In this document: positions 1 to 12,049 of the stretch, piece by piece
Layout: each line of letters opens with the position of its first letter
Numbering within the stretch: the stretch's first letter is position 1
From: Panorpa germanica
Taxonomy: Eukaryota > Arthropoda > Insecta > Mecoptera > Panorpidae
DNA length: 64,000 bases
Assembly: GCA_963678705.1 (NCBI GenBank)
Contig: OY783213.1
Span: 10,792,451 to 10,856,450 of the forward strand
Reading direction: 5' to 3'
Program-made: the position numbers and the translations under genes
Notes under the pieces: model-generated
Databases searched by the model: none
Seen by the model: the letters and a program-made list of their open reading frames with translations, nothing else
Told to the model about the DNA's origin: nothing

Positions 1-714
1 CACCTGGACGAGGCTTAGCTACTGGTTTATGACTGATAACGTCTCTATAAAATAAACAAAAACATGATTAAAAGACATCCGGAAAGAATAATACAATACA
101 AGAGCATATAGATAGATACTTACTCCACATAATCATGTGTTAGTAAATCAGCGAATGTATATCCAAACATGCCCCAGACGTCACCGCAGAAAAATTTAAT
201 TTTCTTTTCACGACATATGTTGTTTATTTTAATAAGTTGTTCGATATTAGATTTAATAATAACAACTACATCGAAGTTATTGTAGAAATCAGATTCTTTA
301 CTTTCAAGTGAAGATGGATCAGCAACTACTTCAACCATTGGATTTAATGCTTGTGCTCTTTGCAAACTTGCTTCTGCTCTGTTTTTGCCAAGAGAGTCAT
401 GAGATGTAAAAAACTGAGAGCATTTATCCGTCTCAGATACTAATTCATCGTCCAACAGTGTCATGGATTTAACTCCAGATAAAATTACATTTTTGGCTAC
501 TTCAGCGCCTAAACCATTTAATCCAGCTAAAAGTATACGAGCTGCACGTAATCTGAAACAATATTATTTTATGAAAATTAATACCAATGTATGATACAAA
601 TACATTTTTTGTAAAAACTAACCGTTTCTGAGATTCAAGGCCCCATAATCTTATTTGTCTGTCGTACAATTCAGCTTCTTCCTCAGTTAATTCAATTAAA
701 TTTCTATCACCCAT
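1..714 (-). CDS. Aos1: SUMO-activating enzyme subunit 1 (Aos1/SAE1), 5' part, 3 exons, runs off window
   Basis: Exons in transcription order are 714-623, 552-124 and 44-1 (incomplete). The start is the ATG at 714-712. Exon 1 ends at a GTTAGT donor and exon 2 begins after TTTCAG; the split codon CG|A restores ..SQKR-LRAARILL... Exon 2 ends GA before GTAAGT and exon 3 begins after TTTATAG, giving E then DVISHKPVAKPRPG. Aos1 pairs with Uba2 to form the E1 that adenylates SUMO and passes it to Ubc9. Visible family features are the N-terminal EEAELYDRQIRLWG motif, the ThiF-type nucleotide-fold loop AGLNGLGAEVAKN, LLDDELV, a conserved NRAEASLQRAQALNPMVEV stretch and GDVWGMFGYTFADL. These match the animal SAE1 pattern as I recall it. 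About 188 residues are present; the family is usually about 340, so the C-terminal half lies left of the window. It shares a spacer with the divergent SH3 gene. Confidence 0.95.
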
Positions 715-1258
715 TTTTCTGAGAAATATATATAATTTAAGACTTTTTCTCTCTGTAATAAATCTTTATTGATGTTTATTCGAAACCGGCACAATAAACA
801 CTGACAAACACCAACACTTTGTTAGGTTAAAATATACAAAATGGTGGTCGCCAAAGGTGGTCGCTTATTTCGTTTGGTTATTATTAATGTCAATAGATGG
901 CTGTAAATAAATAATAAATTTACGTTATACTTTTCTAAATTGAAAACTAGATATGGGATACTAATAACCTCTTGAAATTTATATTTATTTGCCAAATTTG
1001 TTGTTTTCTAAATTAAAATTTATTTGTAGTAACATTAAATTATTGGAGAGTTTTACTTGTGGAGATTATTTTGACAGTTCTTTTCGTACCACCTTGTACC
1101 ATTCTCGAACACAACTATGGCTGCCTTTAAATGTCACTTCAGTACATTTCTGTCATTGTTAGACACTTTACTAAATGATAGTTAATAGATAATTAATTAA
1201 AATAAGCTTAAATGCTATGTGCTGTGGTATTACAAATAGCTTCTGAAATTTTTTACAA
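715..1258. promoter_or_regulatory. divergent promoter region and 5' UTR of Aos1 and the SH3 adaptor gene
   Basis: This stretch lies between the Aos1 start codon and the donor of the SH3 gene's first exon, so both transcripts must start within it. It is AT-rich, with two short GC-richer patches: 838-870, where ATGGTGGTCGCC is followed by a related GGTGGTCGC, and 1080-1135. No TATA box can be assigned. The transcription starts are unknown. If the rightward transcript begins left of 1117, its leader carries a 22-codon upstream ORF (1117-1185, ATG to TAA) and another upstream ATG at 1212 that overlaps the main start out of frame. Both would be expected to lower translation of the adaptor. Confidence 0.6.
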
Positions 1259-4200
1259 GTAAGTTTTATTTCGATTATTCCCAATGCTCTTAAATCCAGT
1301 TAAAGTATTTGATATAAATAACACATTAATTCGTTAAATTTTCATAATTCATTTTATCTGTTTAGTGACTATTCCTTCAAGATCAGCTCCACCTCCTCCT
1401 GGAAATAGAAATCTTGTGAATCGAAATAATGATCATCAAAATCGTTATGCTCCTTCAACAAATTGGGATGATAGTCCATTTGGCAGTACTTTGTCTCTAG
1501 CTTCTACCAGCTCAAATAGTTCAACAACAAGAAAAAAAGTTCCTCCACCAAGGCCACCACCACCAAAAATTAATTCAAAATCAGTTACATCACAAATAGG
1601 ACGATCCCAATCTCCAAGTTTATTATCAAATATATTTAACAAGAAACCTCCTCGTCCTTCGCCTTCAAATTCGATAAAAGATAAAACAGATTCTGGAAAT
1701 GGTACTCCAAATAGCGATACTTCTTTAATTGACTTTCAGTCACCTCCTAGTTCTCCAACACTTACAACTCGATCAAATAGTGATGGTGTTAGTGTAGATA
1801 GTTTTAGTTCTGATGGGAATTCAAATTCTGGTGCAAATAACGTTAATGGATTCAGCAGTGGAAATACGTCACAAGCTGAGAGTGGTTTTGAAGATGATTT
1901 TGATTTTTTTAATAGTGTTAGTGTAAAATCTGGTGCTGACAAGTTGGTTTCGGATCCATTTTCACCGCCAAAACAAATTTATAATATACCAACTCCAGCA
2001 AATGTGTCAAGTGCTTCATTTTATTCATATATTAAAGAAGATGATTCCGATATTAATTACTTGAGTAATGGTAAGGATACATTGCCACCTGAACCTCCAA
2101 GAACAATGCCTACGATTATAATTCCTGTTCAAAATGGCAAGAAATCACCTTTGTTTAAGAAGAAACCAACTCCAGTATCTAATAGCAAATACAGATATGG
2201 AACAAGTATGTTTTTTAAAAGCGAGAACGACGTCAGTGATTATTCTCCACCGATGCCAACTGTACCACCACCAGCACCTCCGAAAATAATAATTGACGTC
2301 CACGAAGATGCTGAACCTTACGGAATTGCCTTATATGACTATTGTGGAACACATGATGACGATTTGGCATTTAGGGTGAGTTCTATTTGTGTTTTGTAAT
2401 ACATAACAATAACTATTTATAATACAAATATTAAATATGTCGCAATTGATTACATAAAAATTTGGCATGCTTACACGATGTCAATAGCAAAATAAAAACA
2501 AATAATTTCGTAAGATATGTTACGTAAGTCTATTTCATTTAATAATTTCCAGACTCTTTGTTCTTCTTTAATGACATTAAAGTTTATAATTAATATATTA
2601 ATTCAGTAGATTAATTTCAAAAGATTATATCTGTTATTAATATTAACTTATTAGACTTAAAAACTGACTATAATTTGAAAATATAATTTCATTCTCTTGG
2701 TAGTTATTGATACTCCTTGAAAAACATTAAAGTTTTTAGCAGTAATTAAAAAATATGTTATTAATATTAACTAAATAGCCGTAAACAAATAATTCTTGAA
2801 CATATATTACAATCTTTATTCTTATGGAATTCTGATAACAAAAGTAGCATGCAAAACAAATAATAATTTAATTTTTTGTATTCTTTTTTTAAATATAATA
2901 CAAAACATGTTATACTAGTATTTTAGATTCTTTATTTTATCAACCCAGCTGCTATTATACCATTATTTATATTTTTAAGCGTACGCGTGTTATTATTTAC
3001 TATTGGTAAATTCTTGGAAAAAATAATATTTAGTTTTAAAATGTATAAGCAGCTGTGTTATCTTTTGAATTTCTGAAAATGATAGAATAAAAATATGTTT
3101 GCGCATTAATTTATATATTTCATAAATTAATTGTTATTCAGAGAATATTGTACTTATATAATTCAAATAGTTTTTCTTGAATATTTAACACAATTTTATC
3201 ATTCTGCGTATGCTGTTCTTTAACAAATAGTATCAGTAATCTCTTGAGTCACGCTTCCGGTTAGACAGGAAACAAAAAAAGATATGCAACTTGGATATAT
3301 TAATTGAATAAACTGAAATGCAGTCTTCACAATAACAAATTAGAAAACCCAAATCTTATTAAATGTGAATAATCTTATAAATATTAAATCTTATAAAGTG
3401 GGAATTTCCCATTTCTAATGAAATATTCTTCACGACTTGGGGAGATGTCTTAACTCAGGTTTTACAATATTGTATTATTTATACATATATTTATAACGGT
3501 GTTTGGTTAAATTATTCATAAATTACGTCACACACAAACGGAGAAGGAGGAACGGGACTGATTAGTTTTATGACGTCATATGTAATCTAAAATTTGGCAA
3601 CAACAAGACTAAATTTTTTAAATGAGTGTTCGTCACAGGGAGCGGTCAGGAAACCATAAAATCTGTATTTACGGATGACCCCTTAACGGAACTTTATATT
3701 TTCTCTTATTTTTTAATTAGTCATATTATTTTCAAAGAAGATATTAGTAATTAGAGGTGCGGTTTACTAGACTACCTAATAAACATTTATTAATAGTTGG
3801 CAAGTAGTCTACAAAACAAAACATAAGAATGAAAGCGAAAACTTGGTAGTTATTTAAATTTAAATTGTTATGGTAATATACATATGAATTACAAATTCAA
3901 AATTATTTAAAATATTATATAATGTTACATATTGAACTAATGTATTAGTAAAATATTTTAAATATCTTTTGCTCTTATTTAAAGAAAATGTAACAGATTA
4001 TGTTAAACTTCAGTAAATAAAAACCTAACGTTAGGTAAAGAATATAACATTAAATAACATTATTGATAATTTTTTGTTACGAGTGGTTTTTCCTATTTGA
4101 ATAATTGGGGAAGTTAAAGTGATTTAAACGACACCAAGTTCAATTTTAGTTCCAAGTAAAGATGTTCAAATTGGTTTCTTATAAACACATAATGTCCTTT

Positions 4201-7200
4201 ACTTATAAGGTACAAAAATATATTCTGTATTTAATTCTTTTTTCTATTTAATTTATATATACTGCGATTAGTCTCGCTATATACATCTAACAATAATAGG
4301 TTTACAATAAGTGCATCTTGCACGATATGTGTCTAACGATACATTCGGATCTATTTATTATTTTATTTAATTAAGTCCTGAGACGCCATTATCTTCAGTC
4401 TGTTGAAGATAGTCCTCTCTTCCATTAGCTTGCACTACTAATATACTTTGATGGTTCACAAATCGGTTTTTATATTTCTCCGTTCGTGTTTTAATTTCTT
4501 TTGTCACTGTAAGTATATTTAAATCGTGGTGCACTCGTGACATAAGTTGTGATAATAATATTGTGATGTGTAATCATCAGATAATGCATGCAGTTTAATT
4601 GCAACTTACGTGTTACACTCGTAACATGTCATCTGATGTCATCAGTCATAGTTATTACTATCGTTTGTAAAAGATTCACAGGTTTATTATACAACCAAAA
4701 TAGTTTACGTTCAAGAATAAAGTACTTATGCGCTTGCTACAATGAATAATTCATGTTTACGAAGTCATTTACTCAAACAAGGCGTTCAGTCTATCTGCTC
4801 AAAGAATTTGAATTATAATAAAAAACATTCTTTGTTTTTGTGAATTGACTGTAAGATGTATAGACTTAAATTGCACGAGTATAAAATTTGCATTTTTACT
4901 GTATAAAAAGTCGTCTATCAATATTATTTATAAAACCTGTCATCAACAGATATTATAGAAGAGAAGATTTTACAATAACAATGTTAAGTACATAAATATA
5001 TTTAATTATATAGATTTTATAAATTAGCATACTTATATAAATTGATTGTTTAACATGCTTAAGAATGAAGTGACCAACGCCACAAAGAAATTGAATAAGT
5101 TATACTTTATTTAGATAATTTTTTTTAAAAGCTTGTTTAATTTTTGAATTAGCAAAAGGAGATTATTATAGAAATTATATTGCTTTGCCATCCAAAAAGA
5201 TTGTGTGAAAATTTAAGTTAGATAGTTTTTCAGAACACTGTTTAAAAATCCATTGCAATATTGTGAAGACACATCTCAACAGATGAAGACATCTCAAAAT
5301 ATATCTTGGAAATCACTGCTTTTAATATATCACTGGTATAATATACATAGCTAGTATTTGTAAGACGCAGACAAGAGATGAACTATTGTATGCTTTGGAA
5401 TGATGTAATGTTTAGAGCAATGTCATATGTATATCATTCGTTTTTTATTTTTCAAGGAAGGGGAGCGCATAAAACTCCTCCGGCAATTGGATTCCGATTG
5501 GTTTTTCGGTAGCCTTAGAAATGGATGCGAGGGTATGTTTCCTGTGAATTATATTGAAGTAAAGGTATCTTTCAAAAATGCGGAGAAAGCTGCAGCCCCA
5601 CCAACTAAGTTTATAACATCTTATCAACCAGCAATTGTAAAAGCGTTATATACTTTTAATGCAGAAACTTCAGAAGATTTGGGATTTCAGGTAATATTGT
5701 TTTAAATTTCAGATTTAATATTTTTTAATATGTGTTTTGCTCAAGGCTTATTTTGAATGAAACCAAAAAAATAATTTTCCCTTATATATTTAAATTGAAC
5801 CATATATTAACTGCATCATTCTGTTGATGTTACATATTTGTATTAATGAAATCAATCGTATTTATGGAAAACGAAATTGTCTTTTTTAGAATGTATTTGC
5901 AGATGCTATAAATTAGGTGCATAAGTTTTCATTTTATATTCATATAATTTGTATATTTTTGAGTTTAGCGCTTATCTTAGGGTCCAATAGGGTTTCCCTT
6001 CGTATTTTTCTCTGATAGGATCCGCGATAGCATATGCAAGGGTCTAATTTATGAGACAGGATACTATATCAAATACATTGAACTAGAATTGATTATACAT
6101 GTTTTGAAATTCTTATTTTGCAAGCTTAACATTCTCCTTTATTTATTTATTTCTTATTGTAATTTTAATTAAATTTTGGTTTAGTTTCTGTAAACTTTTT
6201 CCTGCCTACTGAAGTCATATTTTTTTAAATTGGTAAGGTTTTTTTAAATTGACTTCACGGACTACTTATTACTGGTGTTTCAGTTTCACTATTGAATTTA
6301 CTATAAGTACGTCTGAATATTCTATGATTGATCTCGATTAATTTGCCAATGACGCAAAATAATTCAATGACAAATGTATCACATGTTGACATTTTATATG
6401 AATATTAAATATCGTGTTTTTCATTTATTATTATTAAAATAAATTGATCAGATATCAAATATGTGTACAGTCAAGGCCGTGATACAAAATCCTGCTTAAT
6501 TTTTTAATACAGAATATTGAATTTATATACGATAAGAGAAATGAAACTATAGTACTGCCTGCTTCTTATGTTAAAAATATAACTGATAATTGATTTTTGT
6601 ATGTGGGTTATACGTGCGTACTACAAGTTAGACCTTGGTATTTGTACTGCATTTATCTGCAGGATTGCACAAGCCTTACATAATATGCAATTTCATATAC
6701 ACATTTGGATAAAATGTTCTTAAAATTCTTTTAAGTAGTTTACAATTTATTAAACGTTATTAATATTCGTGTAATCTCATAGTGTTTTCTTCAACTGTTA
6801 AAGAAAGCAACTCTTACTATACTTAAAACAATGCGTAATTATTTGATTAGACATCTGCTTGTTGATAAGCTGTTATCTGTTAAAGATTTCATGTAACTGA
6901 TAAAATTATGCGCAAATTGTTAATTTTTACAATAATATAACAAATGATAAGGCTTTTTATAATAATAAACGAATTTATGTATTTAAGATCGAATTAAGTT
7001 GTAGATAAGAAATCAACCCCAAGTTTTAAATAGAGTTTTGTATTCAACATTGGGTAGTAGTTGTTATTCTTATCAACTTCAACGTCAATTTACAAATACC
7101 AGTCATCTGTTTTCTGTAAACGTAGTGGTTGAAATGGATACTGATTATTTGCATTTGTATTACATATAATGATATCACGTTTTCAGGAAGGGGCGGACAT

Positions 7201-7321
7201 TTTGGTTTTATCGCAAATAAACTCGGAATGGTTATATGGAAGATGTAACCACAGAGAAGGACAATTTCCAGCCAATTTTATTGAGTATATACCAGCAAAT
7301 CTACCAATTAAAGTAAATTAG
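1258..7321 (+). CDS. proline-rich adaptor with two C-terminal SH3 domains (SH3D19-like), complete
   Basis: Coding segments are 1258 (one base), 1366-2375, 5457-5690 and 7187-7321, which total 1377 coding bases plus stop, or 459 residues. Introns: 1259-1365 (GTAAGT..TTTAG), 2376-5456 (GTGAGT..TTCAAG) and 5691-7186 (GTAATA..TTTCAG). Residues 1-310 are Pro/Ser-rich and probably disordered, with SH3-ligand runs near 7-12 (APPPPG), 59-67, 94-98, 239-245 and 295-306. There is a clathrin-box-like LIDFQ at 121-125 and an AP2-type DPF at 197-199. SH3-1 spans about 318-374 (ALYDY, DWFFG, FPVNYI); SH3-2 spans about 398-452 (ALYTF, EWLYG, FPANFI). The likely role is a cytoplasmic adaptor in endocytosis or actin work; this is inference from domains. 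SH3D19 is the closest family I can suggest, but with only two SH3 domains the orthology is unsure. The start choice rests on the split ATG described under findings. Confidence 0.88.
2376..5456 (+). other. intron 2 of the SH3 adaptor gene
   Basis: This 3.1-kb intron lies in phase 0 within SH3-1, with donor GTGAGT and acceptor TTTTTCAAG. It is AT-rich and without coding signal. A stretch at 3520-3660 (around AAATTACGTCACACACAAACG and a TGACGTCA palindrome) looks like old mobile-element sequence, but I could not delimit an element. No further exon was seen. Confidence 0.8.
5691..7186 (+). other. intron 3 of the SH3 adaptor gene
   Basis: This 1.5-kb phase-0 intron lies within SH3-2, with donor GTAATA and acceptor CGTTTTCAG. 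It is AT-rich, and no repeat family or exon was recognised in it. Confidence 0.8.
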
Positions 7322-7497
7322 ATATTGCTTCAATCGATAATGGTATTTAGTATAATAGTTGTATATGTAAATATTTCTTGTATAATATTTCTTAATATAT
7401 TTTTTAATTTAGGTTTTTGTAATTAATTAATAAGTATGCTTCCATTTTCTATATATTTAATATAGACTATGATAGAACGCAATTCAACCCAGTATCG

Positions 7498-7503
7498 AAT
7501 AAA
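7498..7503 (+). terminator. candidate poly(A) signal AATAAA of the SH3 adaptor gene
   Basis: This is a canonical AATAAA about 180 bases after the stop codon, on the coding strand. In DNA this AT-rich such hexamers are common by chance, so the actual 3' end could be further right. Confidence 0.4.
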
Positions 7504-8771
7504 ACAATGAATAATTACAAAGGTGGTTATAAATAGAATATTTATTATTATTCAAGGCGTACTTTCACCTCTCTTTATCTCAAAATATCTAAAAACAAAA
7601 TTAATTTTCCAGAAAAATAGACGTTATTTTGTCGCCACTTATTTCTTGCGGTAAATATAATAGTGCGTATATGTATCTGGTTAATATTATTTGAAATCCT
7701 GGTTTAATTTCCTCATCTAGTAGGAGTTTTTTACTTATTGTTTATATATATCAAGGAAGATCTTTTGTAACCTTACTGGTGTTAAAACATTATTGATTTT
7801 TGTAGTTGTAAATGAATTGATGTAAAATTGTATTGTATTTTGAGATAGAGATTTTGAAAAATTTTCATGTATGAAATTTATAATCCAAAATAATAATAAT
7901 TTATTTATTTTATTTTATGTACCAATAGTTACCTAGCAGTGATTAAGTTTTGAATGTTTTCTTCTGCTTTATTATTTAGAATAATTTAGAAAAATCTAAA
8001 TTTAACATTGTAATCTTTGGTGATTACGTAAAAATATTCTGTGATACCAATTTTATGTATTTCGAAAATACTTGCATGATAAATTTTAAAAGATAAAAAA
8101 TAGTAAATTATGTTATTTAAACTAAAATGTTAATTTCTTAAAAATGTCTACAACATGATTTAATCAGGAAGTTAGGTACACTTAGTGTTACATCTACTTT
8201 AGTTTCTTTCCTTTTATGTTTTCTAAGCGCAGGTCGCTTCAAATATATATTTGATATTATCCATAATTGTGTTAAGATAACATTTTATTTTTGACTTTCA
8301 ATTGTTATTTAATTACTATTTTTATTAATCAGAATAATAATATTAATCAGTTAAACGTTAATTAAAATTTAATATAAAATCAATCAATCAAAAGAAATTT
8401 ATTATTTATTTTATTTTATGTATTATATTTATGTATATATATATGGTGCTTTATGTTATCCATTATATATTATTATATTGTTATATATTATTTAATAATA
8501 TTCTTATTTTATTATATCTTCATAATTAGCAATTATTGTTTAATTTATTGCGCCAAATAAACTACTTATAAACATATCTCCTACATTTCCTCAATTCCTA
8601 AGTATAACCCTTTTCCTAGTGCTATTCATCAATCGCATATTTAAAAATATATTTTCACGACATTTATGTACGAGTATTTCTAATTTTAGGAACTGTCTTG
8701 TATTAATTTAGGTCAGTTGTCATCACAAATTTATATTTGTAGAAAAAAAAGAAGTTATTTTGTAAATTATA
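7504..8771. other. AT-rich intergenic or 3' UTR stretch
   Basis: This AT-rich sequence follows the SH3 gene and contains extremely AT-biased runs at about 8340-8530. No coding region, RNA gene or repeat family was recognised. Confidence 0.5.
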
Positions 8772-8989
8772 TATAGTTGAAATTACGATAGTTCGGCGGC
8801 GACTTATACTTAAAAGAGGGTATAAGAGCGGTATAAATCTATAATACGTTAATGAATTTTATATTATTCGTTTCTATATACATTATAGAAAAATAAGTGA
8901 GTCAGTGCTTTTTAGTTATATCGGCAGTTTATACCACACAACTGGTTTTAAGTATGAGTCGCCGCCGAACTCTCGTAATTTGAACTATA
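8772..8989. mobile_element. 218-bp MITE with GC-rich terminal inverted repeats, copy 1 (family X)
   Basis: It begins TATAGTTGAAATTACGATAG and continues TTCGGCGGCGACTTATACTT; it ends with the inverse (AAGTATGAGTCGCCGCCGAA, then CTCGTAATTTGAACTATA). The inverted ends extend about 40 bp. A nearly identical copy lies at 32550-32766. The outermost TA on both sides suggests a TA target-site duplication, as in Tc1/mariner-type elements. It has no ORF and so is non-autonomous. Confidence 0.85.
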
Positions 8990-11817
8990 ATAACGCATAA
9001 AATATTTAATAAGTAAGCTTATGATGTAAAATGTGCCTGACATATTTTGATACTACCATTGTATTTGTACATAACTGATATACTAGAATGATTTTAAAAT
9101 GTAATAAAGATTTTTTAAGCTTATGTGTTTTTTTTTGATGTTTTGTTACGTTATTTTTAATTTTATATATGAGATCTGAAAACTCAGCTTAAACATAACG
9201 CCGTTTGAGGAATGTAGTCCAAAATATCAGCAGCAACAAGATTGTGGATTATTAAGTACAATTACTGTATTATACGGAGCTTCAAAAAGTAATAACAGTT
9301 ACTAACACTAGTTCAAAGAGACAGATTTTCTGAAACTAATTAATTTTTTATAAATAATGTTAAAATTATATAAACTGTTAAAGTTCAGTGTTTGTATTTT
9401 GATTTAGCAAAGCTCACCACCATTCTATTGTATAGGAGATGGCACTAGCAGTATCATTAATTTCCATTAATATTTTAAATATGATTTTTAAATTGATACT
9501 TTTTATATTTATAAAAATGTAATCATAAATTGTTTATTTGCAGGATCTTTAAATGTAATTACCAGTATAATTGTAGTAACTATTAATGAAGAAAGTTATG
9601 TGTGAATTCCAACATTAGTTTATACTATTTATAGATATAATTATCAATTAAAAGTGTTGATTATTATGCAAAAATTCATTTGCTCAATTTTTAATTGATT
9701 TAATAACAAAATTTTGAATGCAAATTTTGAACCTTTAGTGAGCCTGGAATGATCAAAAAGATAACTAAGTATATACGAGTATATATCACAAACGCACTTC
9801 TTAAAATGAATTTAAAATAAGAATAAAACAGTTCAACTATATATAGCAAAATATTTGAAAATACTGTAGAATTCTATTCTTGGAAGAAGCGACCCTTCTA
9901 TATATATCACGTGATTAAGTTCCGCTTGATCTGTAATGTCATCGCTGTATTATATAGAGGTCATGAGCTTTGTGGAGCTTTAAAAGTTCAGGGCTTGAGA
10001 TGATACTTTAAGAGCTTTGAAGTTTTTATCTTTTACAATTTGTTTTTTTTTTTAGTTATTTTTGACATTTATGTTTCGTGTTACAATATCATTCGTTTTA
10101 GTTGTTGTTCCGGATGAACATCTTTTATTTATAATAAAAATGATTTTATCAGATGACAATTTAGAAAATTGTGAGAAATATTAATTTAAAATTGGTATAT
10201 TGGCAAAATAAATTTGAAATAGTATTGCAGAAACGTTGAAACAATATTTTATTGTCAGAATAAAGTTAAAGAACAATAAAACTTTTTGAAGTTAAAATTG
10301 TTGCATAAAATCAGGCGCATAACTGTTTAATTATGTTAGACTCGTAAAAATGTTATTGAAGCAGTTAAAATAAAAGTTTTATAAATTATAAACAAAAAAT
10401 ATGTTGTAATTGCAAGTTAAAGTAAGTAAAGTAAATGGGAAAATGCTTAAACATTTTATTGTACTTACTTGAACTAGTTTACTTGAGTAATAAAAGTTAC
10501 TAGTGCAATAACATGAGTGACCATATGTATTAGTAGCTATTGGTTGTTGGAACCTGAACGTATACCACCTTGTCTACTCCTGAAGGCTTGTCTAGTGAAG
10601 CTCTAAACGGTGCTACAATTCTATAGACGACTATACCGACTCATGTACATATTGCTGGAGGAGATTGAATATTTCAGGACTATTAACACTTTGTTTTGTT
10701 TCTGTATGTTGCATTAACGCCTTAGTCTATGGTGACAAAAGCCATAAATAATGTATGTAACAATGTATTCTATAGGTGATACTATGTTTGCCATTAAATC
10801 AGGCGTAGTTTCATACACAATTTATAATTTTATTACTTATTGCCATAAAATCAGGCGTAGTGCATCTTCATAAGAGCCATTCTCGTTTTATAATGTTATT
10901 ATGGTGGTCTGATATTAGTTTTGAATTTCTTTTTGTGAAAATGTCCACAACTTAAAAATAAGCTTTTTTAAAGAATAGTCTTACATTTACAGAATCCTTA
11001 CACTCAGAGTGTCTTTTGGCTTCTCGCTATCTAGGTTTTATATTATGCATATTCTCTCATGTTTGTTCTCCATTAAATTTCCCTCGAGATCTTTGGTATA
11101 TACTCATACATGTATATTTCTAAATTGAGAATTTATATATAATTATGTATTGTATTGTTTCAATTACTGACAAAAAATAGTATCTTGTGTCATATATGTT
11201 ACTGAATGTAACGAACTAGTAGGCTCAGCAAACATGTAAGAGGAATTTACGTAATATTAATGTATTAGATATGTTCAAGTAAAAAAATTCAAGGTTATAA
11301 TAGTTGCGTAAAATCAGGCGCATAATATTGAATTTAACGTATGAAACGTATTTCTTATCTGGTAATTCAAAATAACAATTTATGGTGGTCTATCAGTTAG
11401 TTTTATGGTTTGTAAATAAACTGTATGGATAAACCGCCATCAGCACCATGTTTCATGGTTATAAAGCAATATAATTACGAACCGCGGTTTTTGAAATACA
11501 ATCCAAATGTTCAGTTGGTGGTAAAATATACAAAACACAAATATAACCTCTTTGCCTTCGGCTGAATTGAAACTTCTGCGGTTTGGTTGATCTACTAGTA
11601 TGCATGCTGATTGACAGAGGCGAACTGGTATTACTGTGTCTAATGAAGCGGGCTTCCAATATGAATACTTGTGACTATATTTCTATACCTAGTTCGCCAC
11701 TGCTTAATGGAATTGTACCCGTATAATAGAACAGAAATCATTTGCGGTTGGAACCAGTATTGATATTTGAAGAAATAATTAATATTGATATAACAGATAC
11801 GTTATAATTTAAATAAA
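8990..11817. other. intergenic AT-rich stretch with a dispersed short motif
   Basis: No gene was recognised. Four copies of a motif close to ATAAAATCAGGCGYATA or ATAAAATCAGGCGTAG occur at 10301-10322, 10791-10809, 10841-10860 and 11303-11324, all on the plus strand. A shared ATGGTGGTCT also appears near 10902 and 11383. They look like fragments of a degenerate repeat. Confidence 0.5.
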
Positions 11818-11846
11818 CTAGCAGTTTGCCCCGTTGCAACGCAACG
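11818..11846 (-). mobile_element. Helitron-like 3' terminus (hairpin + CTAG), outer copy
   Basis: Read on the minus strand this is a hairpin CGTTGC-GTT-GCAACG (11846-11832), a short linker and CTAG (11821-11818), followed outside by T. A short GC-rich hairpin about ten bases before a terminal CTRR, with T outside, is the classical Helitron 3'-end signature. No Rep/helicase gene and no 5' TC end were found. It lies 152 bp from a related terminus at 11970. Confidence 0.55.
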
Positions 11847-11969
11847 AGTGTGTGTTAAGTGCTTGTTAGATTCTTTTGTTACATTTTTTAAAAGAATTTA
11901 TATATATACATATTTTATAATTTTAATTATTTGAAATGTAATGGACCAGTTCTTTGTTTTAGAGCATAA

Positions 11970-12000
11970 CTAGCCCTTAGCCCCATTGCCTGGCAATGGG
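11970..12000 (-). mobile_element. Helitron-like 3' terminus (hairpin + CTAG), inner copy next to the satellite
   Basis: On the minus strand there is a perfect 9-bp stem CCCATTGCC/GGCAATGGG (12000-11982), the linker GGCTAAGGG partly overlapping, then CTAG (11973-11970) with T outside. It resembles the outer copy in layout and in its flank, where GTGTG is followed by a TTGTTA-containing stretch. Satellite monomers start about 50 bp away on the element's interior side, as expected if the tandem repeat was internal to the element. Confidence 0.6.
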
Positions 12001-12049
12001 TGTGTATTATATGTTTGTTATAGAAAGAGAAACTTCAAGTGAGATGAAA

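Noticed and set aside
1365-2399. Reading the SH3 gene's first coding exon as an ORF starting at GTG 1365 and ending at 2399
   Set aside because: The G at 1365 is the last base of the TTTAG acceptor and non-ATG starts are unlikely in an animal gene. The 3' end runs past a good GTGAGT donor that interrupts an SH3 domain completed by the exon at 5457.
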